Assembly: GCA_008933045.1 (NCBI GenBank) | Contig: WBXJ01000070.1 | Span: forward strand, 1-11,947 | Length of the DNA: 11,947 bases | Source of the DNA: Verrucomicrobiota bacterium | GTDB taxonomy: Bacteria; Verrucomicrobiota; Verrucomicrobiia; Limisphaerales; SXQI01 | Reading direction: 5' to 3' | In this document: piece by piece, positions 1 through 6,108 of the stretch | Layout: the number at the start of each line of letters is the position of its first letter | Numbering within the stretch: the stretch's first letter is position 1 | Notes under the pieces: model-generated | The model's input: only the letters and a program-made list of their open reading frames with translations | What the model was told of the DNA's origin: nothing | The model's database searches: none | Position numbers and translations under genes: made by a program

Positions 1-420
1 ACCATCAACCTCGGAATGATCCGAGAAGAGGGTCCGACAGCCCAAGTGTCTACGATTAATTACTACGCGGGTGCGACAGTGAACACAGGCATCACTGGGC
101 TTCAGGTGGGTGCTGCGTTCGACCACGTCCAAGATCCACAATCTTCGATGTTCGAAAACAACCACTCCAAGGTTTGGTCACTCGCCGGTTACGTTGGCTA
201 CGCATTGACCGAGAAGCTCAAATTGAACGGCCGATATGACACCATCCAAACCGACGACGGTGATTTGCAATCTGTGACCTTAACTGCACAGTATGACCTC
301 TGGGCAAATGTGTTGACCCGCTTGGAAGGTCGTTGCGATACCGGTGAACGTGTGTTCGGTTCCAACCAGACAAGCAACGATGCCTTCACGATTGCTGCTG
401 ACGTTATCTACAAGTTCTAA
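1..420 (+). CDS. Outer-membrane beta-barrel porin-like protein, C-terminal part (5' end outside window)
   Basis: The reading frame is open from base 1, so the gene starts upstream; the ATG at 16 is internal. About 139 residues are visible. They alternate polar and hydrophobic/aromatic residues in strand-length blocks (for example SLAGYVGYAL, KLKLNGRYDT, SVTLTAQYDLW) separated by short Asp/Asn/Gly-rich turns, the pattern of an outer-membrane beta-barrel. The protein ends in VIYKF: a C-terminal Phe with alternating hydrophobics is the usual recognition signal for the BAM insertion machinery. The RLEGRCDTGE segment resembles the second-last strands of OmpL-like 'beta-barrel porin-2' proteins, but that family name is inference. 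A Cys in this strand is unusual for a barrel. The likely role is diffusion of small solutes across the outer membrane. A strong terminator follows 24 nt after the stop. Confidence 0.75.
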   Translation, partial: TINLGMIREEGPTAQVSTINYYAGATVNTGITGLQVGAAFDHVQDPQSSMFENNHSKVWSLAGYVGYALTEKLKLNGRYDTIQTDDGDLQSVTLTAQYDLWANVLTRLEGRCDTGERVFGSNQTSNDAFTIAADVIYKF

Positions 421-444
421 TTTTGACGGGTTAACCGTCTAAGC

Positions 445-478
445 AAGCCCTTCCCGGGAAACTGGGAAGGGTTTTTTG
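445..478 (+). terminator. Rho-independent terminator of the porin-like gene
   Basis: CCCTTCCC (448-455) and GGGAAGGG (464-471) form a perfect 8-bp GC-rich stem with an 8-nt loop, followed at once by a run of six T (472-477). The stem can extend through A-T and G-T pairs at its base. A smaller inverted repeat, GACGG/CCGTC with a 5-nt loop (425-439), lies just before it. On the minus strand the hairpin is not followed by a T run, so it should stop the porin transcript but not clearly the convergent lpxA transcript. Confidence 0.9.
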
Positions 479-489
479 TTTAATACCGC

Positions 490-1302
490 TCAGTCTACGG
501 TTTCTGGTTCGGTGCCGAGGGCTTCGGGTGATTTGCTAGTGCCGCTACAGACGCCGCGTTGGGTCGTGGCGATGAAGTGGAGTGTCTCGATGGCTAATGG
601 CGTGGTAAAGAGCGCGGCTGCTTCTTGAGCGGCGGTGCTGAGGTTTCGTCCTGAGCGGAAGAGTTGGTGATAAAGCCGCTTTAACTCCAATCGTTCGACG
701 CTGGTGACTCCGGCACGCCGTAGCCCGATGATGTTGAGGCCGCATAGCTCGTTCACACCCCGCATCATGGTCGCCGGCGGGAGGTCTTGAGTGGCGACGG
801 AGCCACCTTGCATCAAGGCAAAACGACCGATGCGGACGAATTGGTGGATGAGACAATTGCCGGAGATAAAGACACTGTCCCCGATTGTCACGTGGCCGGC
901 AATTTGAGCCCCGTTCGCAACCATGATCCGGTCGCCGAGCAAGCTATTATGCCCGACATGACTGTGGGCCATGAGGAAATTGTGGGAGCCAACCACTGTG
1001 TCTTCGGTCATTTTATTAGAGCAATGGATCGTGACATGCTCGCGGAAGATGTTGTGATCCCCGATGGAAAGACGTGTCGGCTCTCCCTTGTATTTCATGT
1101 CCTGCGGGGAGTCGCCGATTACACAGCCAGTGTGGAAAATGTTGCCTGAGCCAATGGTAGTGTGGCCGGTGAGATGCACATACGGGCCCAGTCGGCAGTT
1201 CGCACCGAGGATCACGTGGGTATCAACAATGGCATAAGGCCCGATCTCGCAGGAGGGATCGACTTGAGCGTGAGAGGAAACAAGAGCGGTAGGATGGATC
1301 AT
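490..1302 (-). CDS. lpxA: Acyl-ACP--UDP-N-acetylglucosamine O-acyltransferase (LpxA)
   Basis: LpxA catalyses the first step of lipid A synthesis: transfer of a 3-hydroxyacyl chain from acyl carrier protein to the 3-OH of UDP-GlcNAc, in the cytoplasm. The 270-residue protein opens with MIHPTALV and runs as hexapeptide (left-handed beta-helix) repeats to about residue 185. NQDLKY/GEPTR-like motifs (SPQDMKYKGEPTR, 65-77) and IREHVTIH are typical. By hand alignment to E. coli LpxA, the catalytic base is His118 (AHSHVGH), with His137 (AGH) and His153 (HQF) matching His144 and His160. The C-terminal helical part starts at NIIGLRRAG (190-198). The family is usually about 255-265 residues; this one has a short polar tail. 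It starts at ATG, 9 nt after radC, with no clear Shine-Dalgarno site. lpxD, fabZ and lpxB, often neighbours, are not in this window. Confidence 0.96.
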   Translation of the reverse strand: MIHPTALVSSHAQVDPSCEIGPYAIVDTHVILGANCRLGPYVHLTGHTTIGSGNIFHTGCVIGDSPQDMKYKGEPTRLSIGDHNIFREHVTIHCSNKMTEDTVVGSHNFLMAHSHVGHNSLLGDRIMVANGAQIAGHVTIGDSVFISGNCLIHQFVRIGRFALMQGGSVATQDLPPATMMRGVNELCGLNIIGLRRAGVTSVERLELKRLYHQLFRSGRNLSTAAQEAAALFTTPLAIETLHFIATTQRGVCSGTSKSPEALGTEPETVD

Positions 1303-1311
1303 GGGTCGGGT

Positions 1312-2028
1312 TCAGGCGTAAAACAGCCCTAATTCGCGTAGGGAGACATACTCGCGGCCACCAGCAACGCCGGGGCGACCGACAATGACATGGTCGAGCA
1401 CTTCGATATGGAGCACCTGCCCCGCACGGATCAGGTCGCGAGTGACACGGATATCCGCATCGGATGGAGTTGGGTCACCGCTGGGGTGGTTATGGGCGAG
1501 GATGATTGCGGAGGCGTTGGAGGTGATGGCAGTACGAAAAACTTCGCGAGCGTGGGCCACGGTGGCATCGACGGTGCCCTGAGAAACTTTTTCGACTGAG
1601 ATCAACCGCCGACGGGCGTTGAGCAAGATGACGAGAAAGACCTCCACTTGAGAGGCGCGACATTCCTCACGCAACAGGGCGACAATCTTCTCAGGAGTGT
1701 CAAGGATCGGCAATTCCACGTGTAATTCGCGAGCCATGCGTGTGGCCAAGGTGAACGCACTTTGGAGGGCGATGGCCTTATCGCGTCCGATACCCTTGAT
1801 CTGACGCAGCTCTGGAATGGTGGCCTGAGCGAGACGTTGTAAGGTCTGAAAATGGTTCAGCAACTGTTGAGCGACGGTGAGTGCGGAGACGCCCTTGGTG
1901 CCGGTGCGTAAAAGAATGGCGATGAGACTTGCGGAATCGAGTTGAGCGGCTCCTTGGCTGAGGAGGCGTTCACGAGGACGCTCGTGAGCGGGCGTATCGC
2001 GAATCAGCATGCTCGGTGGTTGGCTCAC
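1312..2028 (-). CDS. radC: RadC-family JAMM/MPN domain protein
   Basis: This 238-residue protein has the standard RadC layout. An N-terminal helix-hairpin-helix region contains the DNA-binding-type loop QIKGIGRDKA (about 76-85). The C-terminal JAB/MPN metalloprotease-like domain (about 110-236) carries the complete metal motif HNHPSGDPTPSDAD: His179, His181 and Asp192, with Glu129 a probable catalytic acid. The zinc-site residues are therefore intact. RadC was once assigned to DNA repair, but its biochemical role remains unsettled, so no precise function is claimed. The start is GTG at 2028, chosen because GGAAGG lies 7 nt upstream; an internal ATG at 2010 would remove six residues and lacks such a site. 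The gene sits 33 nt after the lipoprotein gene and 9 nt before lpxA, consistent with co-transcription. Confidence 0.95.
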   Translation of the reverse strand: MSQPPSMLIRDTPAHERPRERLLSQGAAQLDSASLIAILLRTGTKGVSALTVAQQLLNHFQTLQRLAQATIPELRQIKGIGRDKAIALQSAFTLATRMARELHVELPILDTPEKIVALLREECRASQVEVFLVILLNARRRLISVEKVSQGTVDATVAHAREVFRTAITSNASAIILAHNHPSGDPTPSDADIRVTRDLIRAGQVLHIEVLDHVIVGRPGVAGGREYVSLRELGLFYA

Positions 2029-2035
2029 AAGTGCG

Positions 2036-2041
2036 CCTTCC
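2036..2041 (-). promoter_or_regulatory. Shine-Dalgarno site supporting the GTG start of radC
   Basis: Read on the minus strand the sequence is GGAAGG, followed by 7 nt and then GTG. It decides between the GTG at 2028 and the ATG at 2010, which has no comparable purine stretch. Confidence 0.5.
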
Positions 2042-2061
2042 GGAGAAATCCTCCCTAACGA

Positions 2062-2454
2062 CTATTTGTTGATCACCTCTAATTGGTAGGGTGCCGACAT
2101 GCGGCTGTTGCCCCGTTTCTGACCAACAGAATTGTAGATGTAATCGAATTTGTAACGGTAATTCAAAAACTGATTAGTGCCGGAGATTGGCACCGCAGCC
2201 TCCCAACGCTTGGGCAATCGGGGTGACTGCCGCATAGGATATTGCTCAAGCCCGACGACCACGAAGGGCTGAATTGTGTTTGTACGGATTGTAGCATCGT
2301 GACTCGACCACATCACTTCAAAAGGATACACCCCACTGGCGTTACGGAGTTGGGTGGTAGGAGTGAGATTGGTGAGCGTAGGAGCACAAGCGGTCAGGAA
2401 CAAAACCGCCGCAAACAGAGGAACCCATTTCATCGCGAACAGAACACGTTTCAT
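2062..2454 (-). CDS. Small predicted lipoprotein of unknown function
   Basis: The 130-residue product begins with a lipoprotein signal peptide: charged start MKRVLFAMKW, a hydrophobic stretch (11-20) and a lipobox LTAC with Cys23 as the predicted lipidated residue. The mature part of about 108 residues has no motif I can name. It is rich in Tyr, Asn, Thr and Arg and has beta-strand-like segments (YPFEVMWSS, FVVVGLEQYPM, FLNYRYKFDYIYN, YQLEVI), suggesting one small beta-sandwich domain. Such a domain might bind a ligand or sit in an envelope complex, but nothing proves it. The ATG at 2454 has no Shine-Dalgarno site; a pyrimidine-rich tract precedes it, in a 15-nt context also found at the start of the haem-domain gene at 10253. 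The neighbours are rnc (58 nt upstream) and radC (33 nt downstream). Confidence 0.8.
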   Translation of the reverse strand: MKRVLFAMKWVPLFAAVLFLTACAPTLTNLTPTTQLRNASGVYPFEVMWSSHDATIRTNTIQPFVVVGLEQYPMRQSPRLPKRWEAAVPISGTNQFLNYRYKFDYIYNSVGQKRGNSRMSAPYQLEVINK

Positions 2455-2512
2455 AGAAAAGAGCGTGTAGTAAAACAGTGCCGAAAGTAAAGCTGGTTTA
2501 ACTCAAAAAAAA

Positions 2513-3241
2513 TTAAATCGGTGCTGGCGGGGGTTGGGTTGGGTCGGTGGACTTGGTTGTTAGAATGGTGTGGAGTGCCTCAAAAGCTGCCGCGCTCTCG
2601 GCTTCTTTTTTGCTCTTACCTTGACCGGTGCCTAACGCTCGGCCTTCGTGGCATACCGTGCAGACAAACACGCGGTCGTGATCCGGGCCTGTCGCCGAGT
2701 CGAGACGATACTGCGGAGCTTCGGTCGCCGTGGCTTGTAACAATTCCTGCAGTTCACCTTTGGGATTCTGGAGGCTTGGGATGACTTGTAATTCACCGAA
2801 GACGTCTCGAAACAAATGGAGGACCACGGCACGCACTGTTACAAAATCGCTATCGAGATAGACGCCGCCAATCACCGCCTCAAAAGCATCGGCAAGACCC
2901 GAAGGTCTCTGACGTCCGCCGCTCATCTCTTCGCCTCGACTCAAGATCAAGTGGTTACCGATCTCTAAACGCACGGCTTGATCAGCCAAGGTCTTTCGGT
3001 TGACCAACTGTGCGCGAGCCTTCGTCAATGGGCCTTCGCCAAATGCGGCAAAACGGTGGAATAACTCTCCGGTCAACACGAGCTGTAGCACCGAGTCACC
3101 CAAAAACTCTAACCGCTGGTTGTGTTGCACATTCAACAATTGGTCGTGAGCCACTGACGGGTGGGTAAGAGCCAAACGAAGGAGTTCGGGGTTTTTGAAG
3201 AAATAACCCAACTTGCCCTCAAATGATGCAAATTCTGACAC
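2513..3241 (-). CDS. rnc: Ribonuclease III
   Basis: RNase III cuts double-stranded RNA in rRNA and mRNA processing in the cytoplasm. The 242-residue protein has the family signature NQRLEFLGDS (41-50), giving the metal-binding Glu45 and Asp49, and the second acidic pair in DAFEAVIGG (Asp118, Glu121). A C-terminal double-stranded-RNA-binding domain spans roughly 158-226, from NPKGELQELLQ to GKSKKEAESAAAFEAL. A short Pro/Thr-rich tail (about 230-242) follows. Length is in the family's range, slightly long because of the tail. The start is GTG at 3241; there is no other usable start near the N-terminus and no clear Shine-Dalgarno site. It lies only 3 nt after the stop of the zinc-ribbon gene, so translational coupling is likely. 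All expected catalytic residues are present. Confidence 0.97.
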   Translation of the reverse strand: MSEFASFEGKLGYFFKNPELLRLALTHPSVAHDQLLNVQHNQRLEFLGDSVLQLVLTGELFHRFAAFGEGPLTKARAQLVNRKTLADQAVRLEIGNHLILSRGEEMSGGRQRPSGLADAFEAVIGGVYLDSDFVTVRAVVLHLFRDVFGELQVIPSLQNPKGELQELLQATATEAPQYRLDSATGPDHDRVFVCTVCHEGRALGTGQGKSKKEAESAAAFEALHTILTTKSTDPTQPPPAPI

Positions 3242-3244
3242 AGG

Positions 3245-3871
3245 CTAGGTTGAAGAGGACGTTGTGCTTGGCTCGGGGAGTGGTTCAAGATTACTCGGAA
3301 CGACCACCAACTCAGGAGCAGTGGGCGGCACGGACTCAGCCTCACCCTCGAGGCCATGCTCTAGAAGTTGAAGGATATCCCGTTGCACTGACTCCAGTTG
3401 ATTGAGCTGCAAACAGGGATCCACGATCATAAAAACATCCCCTGTTTTGGCCTGTTCGTAGATCAAGACCCTTCGGTCGCCTTCCTTCACTTGGCCCTTT
3501 GATTTCAGAAGGCGCTTACGCTCTAACATGACGGCCAACACAAATCGCGCACCTTCGTGGGTTGGATCGTTTTGCATTACCAACTTCCGCAGAAGACTTT
3601 CGGCTGTATCCTTCTGAATTGCATCGGGCGGAGATGCCGGTGGTGTGATATAGACAACTTGCCACTGTGAAACTAATGAATTTTTGGAGCCATTGAGATC
3701 CAGTTGCACGGCTTCCAACCGCCAGCAAGCCTCACACAAATCTCGACGTTCCAACCCATGGCGTTCATCGCGCAACGTGGTATGAAACGTTTCCTTATCC
3801 ACAAAATGTTTGTGGCAACCTTGGCACACGTGCGAACGGGCCTGAATATTCCAATCGATCATGACACCCAA
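3245..3871 (-). CDS. Putative zinc-ribbon protein of unknown function, upstream of rnc
   Basis: I do not recognise a named family. The 208-residue product has two CxxC knuckles near its N-terminus, Cys16/Cys19 (VCQGCH) and Cys46/Cys49 (LCEACW), spaced like a four-cysteine zinc ribbon. A conserved-looking helical region follows (about 88-126, with AESLLRKLV and FVLAVMLERKRLL), then YEQAKTGDVFMIVDP (138-152) and an amphipathic helix (LNQLESVQRDILQLL). The last 35 residues are low-complexity Pro/Glu/Ser/Thr. There is no signal peptide or membrane segment, so it is probably cytoplasmic. I recall similar uncharacterised proteins in other PVC genomes, but could not search. The TTG start at 3871 is chosen for the GAGGGAG 5 nt upstream; the ATG at 3862 (product starting MIDWNIQ) is the alternative. 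It is tightly coupled to rnc. Confidence 0.8.
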   Translation of the reverse strand: MGVMIDWNIQARSHVCQGCHKHFVDKETFHTTLRDERHGLERRDLCEACWRLEAVQLDLNGSKNSLVSQWQVVYITPPASPPDAIQKDTAESLLRKLVMQNDPTHEGARFVLAVMLERKRLLKSKGQVKEGDRRVLIYEQAKTGDVFMIVDPCLQLNQLESVQRDILQLLEHGLEGEAESVPPTAPELVVVPSNLEPLPEPSTTSSST

Positions 3872-3876
3872 GAAAT

Positions 3877-3883
3877 CTCCCTC
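3877..3883 (-). promoter_or_regulatory. Shine-Dalgarno site for the zinc-ribbon gene
   Basis: On the minus strand this reads GAGGGAG, 5 nt before TTG (3871) and 14 nt before the in-frame ATG (3862). The spacing favours the TTG start. Confidence 0.45.
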
Positions 3884-3964
3884 AACATTACCGTGAAAAT
3901 CCGACCTTCGCCATCCTTAAACAATTTGCCAATTCTTGTTGCTTTTGATCCGTTTACAGTGAAT

Positions 3965-3969
3965 AAGGA
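3965..3969 (+). promoter_or_regulatory. Shine-Dalgarno site deciding the start of the Lys/Pro-rich protein
   Basis: AAGGA lies 4 nt before GTG 3974 and overlaps the codons after the alternative GTG 3959. The product from 3974 begins directly with a well-formed signal peptide. Confidence 0.45.
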
Positions 3970-3973
3970 AGTC

Positions 3974-4681
3974 GTGAAATTTCCCGCTTTCCTTTCTATT
4001 GGATTGTTAACAACGATCGTCCTTGCATCTGGTTTAGCGCAAGGTGAGCCAACCGCTCCGCAACAAAAAGGTTCTGCGGGGACTCCTGCGGCTCAGACCA
4101 AGTCAGCGGACGCAGTCAAATCAAAACCCGTACCTGCGTCCAAGCCTCCGCGGGTCGTCAAGGTAAAGCCTGCGCCGGCAGTCAAACCTGCTCCTGTCGC
4201 GAAGGTCAAACCCGTGCCTGCGGTCAAACCTTTGTATCCCGTCAAAACGAATCTGCCTCAGGTCGCCAAGGAAAAACCTGCGCCGACAGTCAAACCGGAT
4301 GTTGTTGCCAAAATCAAACCCGTGCCTGCGGTCAAATCTTTGTATCCCGTGAAAACGAATCTGCCTGAGGTCGCCAAGGTAAAGCCTGCGCCGGCAGTCA
4401 AACCGGATGTTGTTGCCAAAATCAAACCCGTGCCTGCGGTCAAATCTTTGTATCCCGTGAAAACGAATCTGCCTGAGGTCGCCAAGGAAAAACCTGCGCC
4501 TGCGGCCAAACCTGCTCCTGTTGCCAAGGTGAAGGGTGTTGAACCCGTGGCTGCTGTCGTTGTTTTTCGGGAGCCGACCAAGACCCAAAAATTGGCTGCG
4601 TTACTCGAATCCTATAAAGCCAATGAGATTACTCCGACGCAATATCATGACGGTCGGGCGGCTCTGATTGCACGCCAGTAG
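3974..4681 (+). CDS. Secreted Lys/Pro-rich repeat protein with a SHOCT-like C-terminal segment
   Basis: The frame is open from 3704, but the upstream part overlaps the opposite-strand zinc-ribbon gene and is not protein-like. I place the start at GTG 3974, four nt after AAGGA (3965-3969); this gives a clean signal peptide (MKFPAFLSIG... with likely cleavage after ASGLA). A GTG at 3959 is the alternative. The 235-residue product then has an Ala/Gln/Thr/Ser-rich stretch, a region of alternating KP, VKP and PAP motifs with three 36-residue repeats (77-184), and a C-terminal segment (about 201-235) with YKANEITPTQYHDGRAALI, resembling short SHOCT-type helical modules. The basic Pro-rich middle is likely extended, as in TonB-like periplasmic spacers, and could contact peptidoglycan or acidic polymers. 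Function unknown. Its own terminator follows, so it appears monocistronic. Confidence 0.75.
   Translation: MKFPAFLSIGLLTTIVLASGLAQGEPTAPQQKGSAGTPAAQTKSADAVKSKPVPASKPPRVVKVKPAPAVKPAPVAKVKPVPAVKPLYPVKTNLPQVAKEKPAPTVKPDVVAKIKPVPAVKSLYPVKTNLPEVAKVKPAPAVKPDVVAKIKPVPAVKSLYPVKTNLPEVAKEKPAPAAKPAPVAKVKGVEPVAAVVVFREPTKTQKLAALLESYKANEITPTQYHDGRAALIARQ
4202..4525 (+). repeat. Three in-frame 108-bp tandem repeats
   Basis: Copies run 4202-4309, 4310-4417 and 4418-4525, each coding for 36 residues containing KPVPAVK, LYPVKTNLP, VAK and KPAP. A partial copy of the unit's end (KVKPAPAVKPAPVA) lies just before, at 4160-4201. By eye, a run of about 93 bases (4287-4379) recurs exactly at 4395-4487, one period later, while the first copy and the end of the third differ at several bases. 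The unit length is a multiple of three, so gain or loss of a copy keeps the frame. Confidence 0.93.
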
Positions 4682-4705
4682 ATTCAGGATTTCCTCCTTT
4701 CCTAT

Positions 4706-4740
4706 CGCCTCGTCGCCTTGTGACGGGGCGTTTTTGTTTT
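4706..4740 (+). terminator. Rho-independent terminator of the Lys/Pro-rich protein gene
   Basis: CGCCTCGTC (4706-4714) pairs with GACGGGGCG (4722-4730) in a 9-bp stem with one G-T pair and a 7-nt loop, followed by TTTTTGTTTT. It starts 24 nt after the stop codon and separates this gene from lysA. Confidence 0.92.
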
Positions 4741-4748
4741 CTCAGGGA

Positions 4749-4777
4749 TTGAACCCGACTTCTGCATTTGGCATAAC
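4749..4777 (+). promoter_or_regulatory. Possible sigma-70-type promoter of lysA
   Basis: TTGAAC (4749-4754) and CATAAC (4772-4777) are separated by 17 nt; each matches the consensus box at four of six positions. Initiation about 7 nt later would fall at the lysA ATG (4786), giving a leaderless or nearly leaderless mRNA. That fits the lack of a Shine-Dalgarno site. The match is weak and could be chance. Confidence 0.3.
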
Positions 4778-4785
4778 TGCGTCGC

Positions 4786-6090
4786 ATGCATGATTTTCGT
4801 TACGTTGCGGGTCAGTTATTTTGTGAGGAGATCTCGGTCGAATCACTCGTCAAGAAACATGGCTCGCCGCTTTATGTTTATTCTCAGAGGACGCTCACCA
4901 GCCATTACCAGCGATTGGATGCTGCGTTAAGTGAGCTGGATCACAGCATTTGCTATGCGATGAAATCCAACTCGAACATCGCGGTCATGCACACGTTGGC
5001 CAAGCTGGGGAGCGGGTTTGATGTAGTGAGCGAAGGCGAGCTTAGGCGAGTCATTGCCGCTGGAGGAGACGCCTCAAAATGCGTCTTTGCGGGCGTCGGT
5101 AAGACTGAGCAGGAAATTCGTTATGCTCTGGATCAAGGCATCTATGCATTCAATGTCGAGAGTGAACCCGAGTTGGAACGCATCAATCGAGTCGCAGGGA
5201 AGCTGAAGAAAAAGGCCCCGATCGCCGTGCGAGTGAACCCGAATGTGGACGCCAATACCCACGCCAAGATCACAACCGGCACCTATGAGAATAAGTTCGG
5301 GATCGCCTTTGAAGAGGTAGAAGCGGTGTATGCTCGGGCGGCGAAATTGAAAAACTTGCACCTGCGCGGTGTGCAAATGCATATCGGTTCGCAACTGACT
5401 GAAGTGGCTCCTTTTGCAACTGCGGTCCGCAAGATGCAGGCTTTGGTTGAGAAGTTGAAGTCCAAATATGCCTTTGAGTTTTTCAGCATCGGAGGTGGCC
5501 TTGGCATCGTGTATGAAGGGGCACTCGTCAGTGGAGCAGCGGCTTGGTGGAAGCGTCCCGAAGCCCGCGAAATTCTCACACCGAGTTCCTACGCCCAGAC
5601 CCTGGTGCCGTTGCTCAAGGGGTTGGGTCTGCGCGTTCTGATCGAACCCGGCCGATTTATCTCGGGTAATGCAGGTATTTTGGTGACGCGTGTTGAGTAT
5701 GTGAAGCGCACGGGAAAAAAGAATTTCGTTATTGTAGACGCAGCGATGAATGATTTGCTTCGGCCCGCGTTTTATGATGCGTATCACGAGATCGTGCCCC
5801 TGCGCAAAAAACGTGGAGCAACCCTTTCGACCGATGTGGTGGGGCCGATCTGCGAATCGAGTGATTATTTTTGCAAAGACCGACCCTTACCCAAACTTGG
5901 AGAAGGAGATTATATCGCATTGCTCAGTGCAGGGGCTTACGGCTCTGCGATGGGATCCACTTATAACAGCCGCAGTCTCGCTGCTGAGGTTTTAGTGAAT
6001 GGAAAAAAATCTGCCTTGGTGCGAACTCGCCAAGAGTTGGAGACGATTTGGCGATATGAATCTCTCGCCACCTGGCAACAGCCTCGCTAA
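4786..6090 (+). CDS. lysA: Diaminopimelate decarboxylase
   Basis: LysA removes CO2 from meso-diaminopimelate to give L-lysine, the last step of the pathway, using pyridoxal phosphate. The 434-residue protein shows the fold-type III decarboxylase layout. Lys60 in YAMKSNSN is the PLP Schiff-base lysine, in the N-terminal TIM barrel. His199 (MHIGSQ) should stack on PLP, and the phosphate-binding SIGGGLG loop is at 234-240. EPGR (287-290) is followed by the C-terminal beta domain with CESSD (356-360), supplying the partner-subunit Cys, and AGAYGSAM (382-389). All are expected for meso-DAP rather than ornithine or arginine substrates. The segment 242-268, rich in Ala/Trp/Pro, is a little longer than in E. 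coli by memory. The start is ATG 4786; an out-of-frame ATG overlaps at 4790. The lytic transglycosylase gene follows after 18 nt. Confidence 0.96.
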   Translation: MHDFRYVAGQLFCEEISVESLVKKHGSPLYVYSQRTLTSHYQRLDAALSELDHSICYAMKSNSNIAVMHTLAKLGSGFDVVSEGELRRVIAAGGDASKCVFAGVGKTEQEIRYALDQGIYAFNVESEPELERINRVAGKLKKKAPIAVRVNPNVDANTHAKITTGTYENKFGIAFEEVEAVYARAAKLKNLHLRGVQMHIGSQLTEVAPFATAVRKMQALVEKLKSKYAFEFFSIGGGLGIVYEGALVSGAAAWWKRPEAREILTPSSYAQTLVPLLKGLGLRVLIEPGRFISGNAGILVTRVEYVKRTGKKNFVIVDAAMNDLLRPAFYDAYHEIVPLRKKRGATLSTDVVGPICESSDYFCKDRPLPKLGEGDYIALLSAGAYGSAMGSTYNSRSLAAEVLVNGKKSALVRTRQELETIWRYESLATWQQPR

Positions 6091-6108
6091 CAATAAAACC
6101 CGCCAGCG

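Noticed and set aside
787..1149. Open frame of 120 codons on the + strand inside lpxA
   Set aside because: It is antisense to the LpxA hexapeptide region and catalytic motif, with no independent support.
3704..3973. N-terminal extension of the Lys/Pro-rich protein frame
   Set aside because: It overlaps the opposite-strand zinc-ribbon gene, has no protein-like character, and the signal peptide only makes sense from GTG 3974 or 3959.
3872..3973. Search for divergent promoters between the zinc-ribbon and Lys/Pro-rich genes
   Set aside because: Promoters must lie here or in the flanking coding sequence, but no pair of boxes with acceptable spacing stood out on either strand.
4121..4588. Minus-strand open frames over the 108-bp repeats encoding Arg/Gly/Phe-rich repeats
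   Set aside because: The periodicity is a mirror of the + strand repeat. The + strand frame has a signal peptide, a Shine-Dalgarno site and a terminator; these do not.
5074..5787. Minus-strand open frame of 237 codons inside lysA
   Set aside because: It is antisense to all the conserved LysA motifs and has no recognisable protein features.
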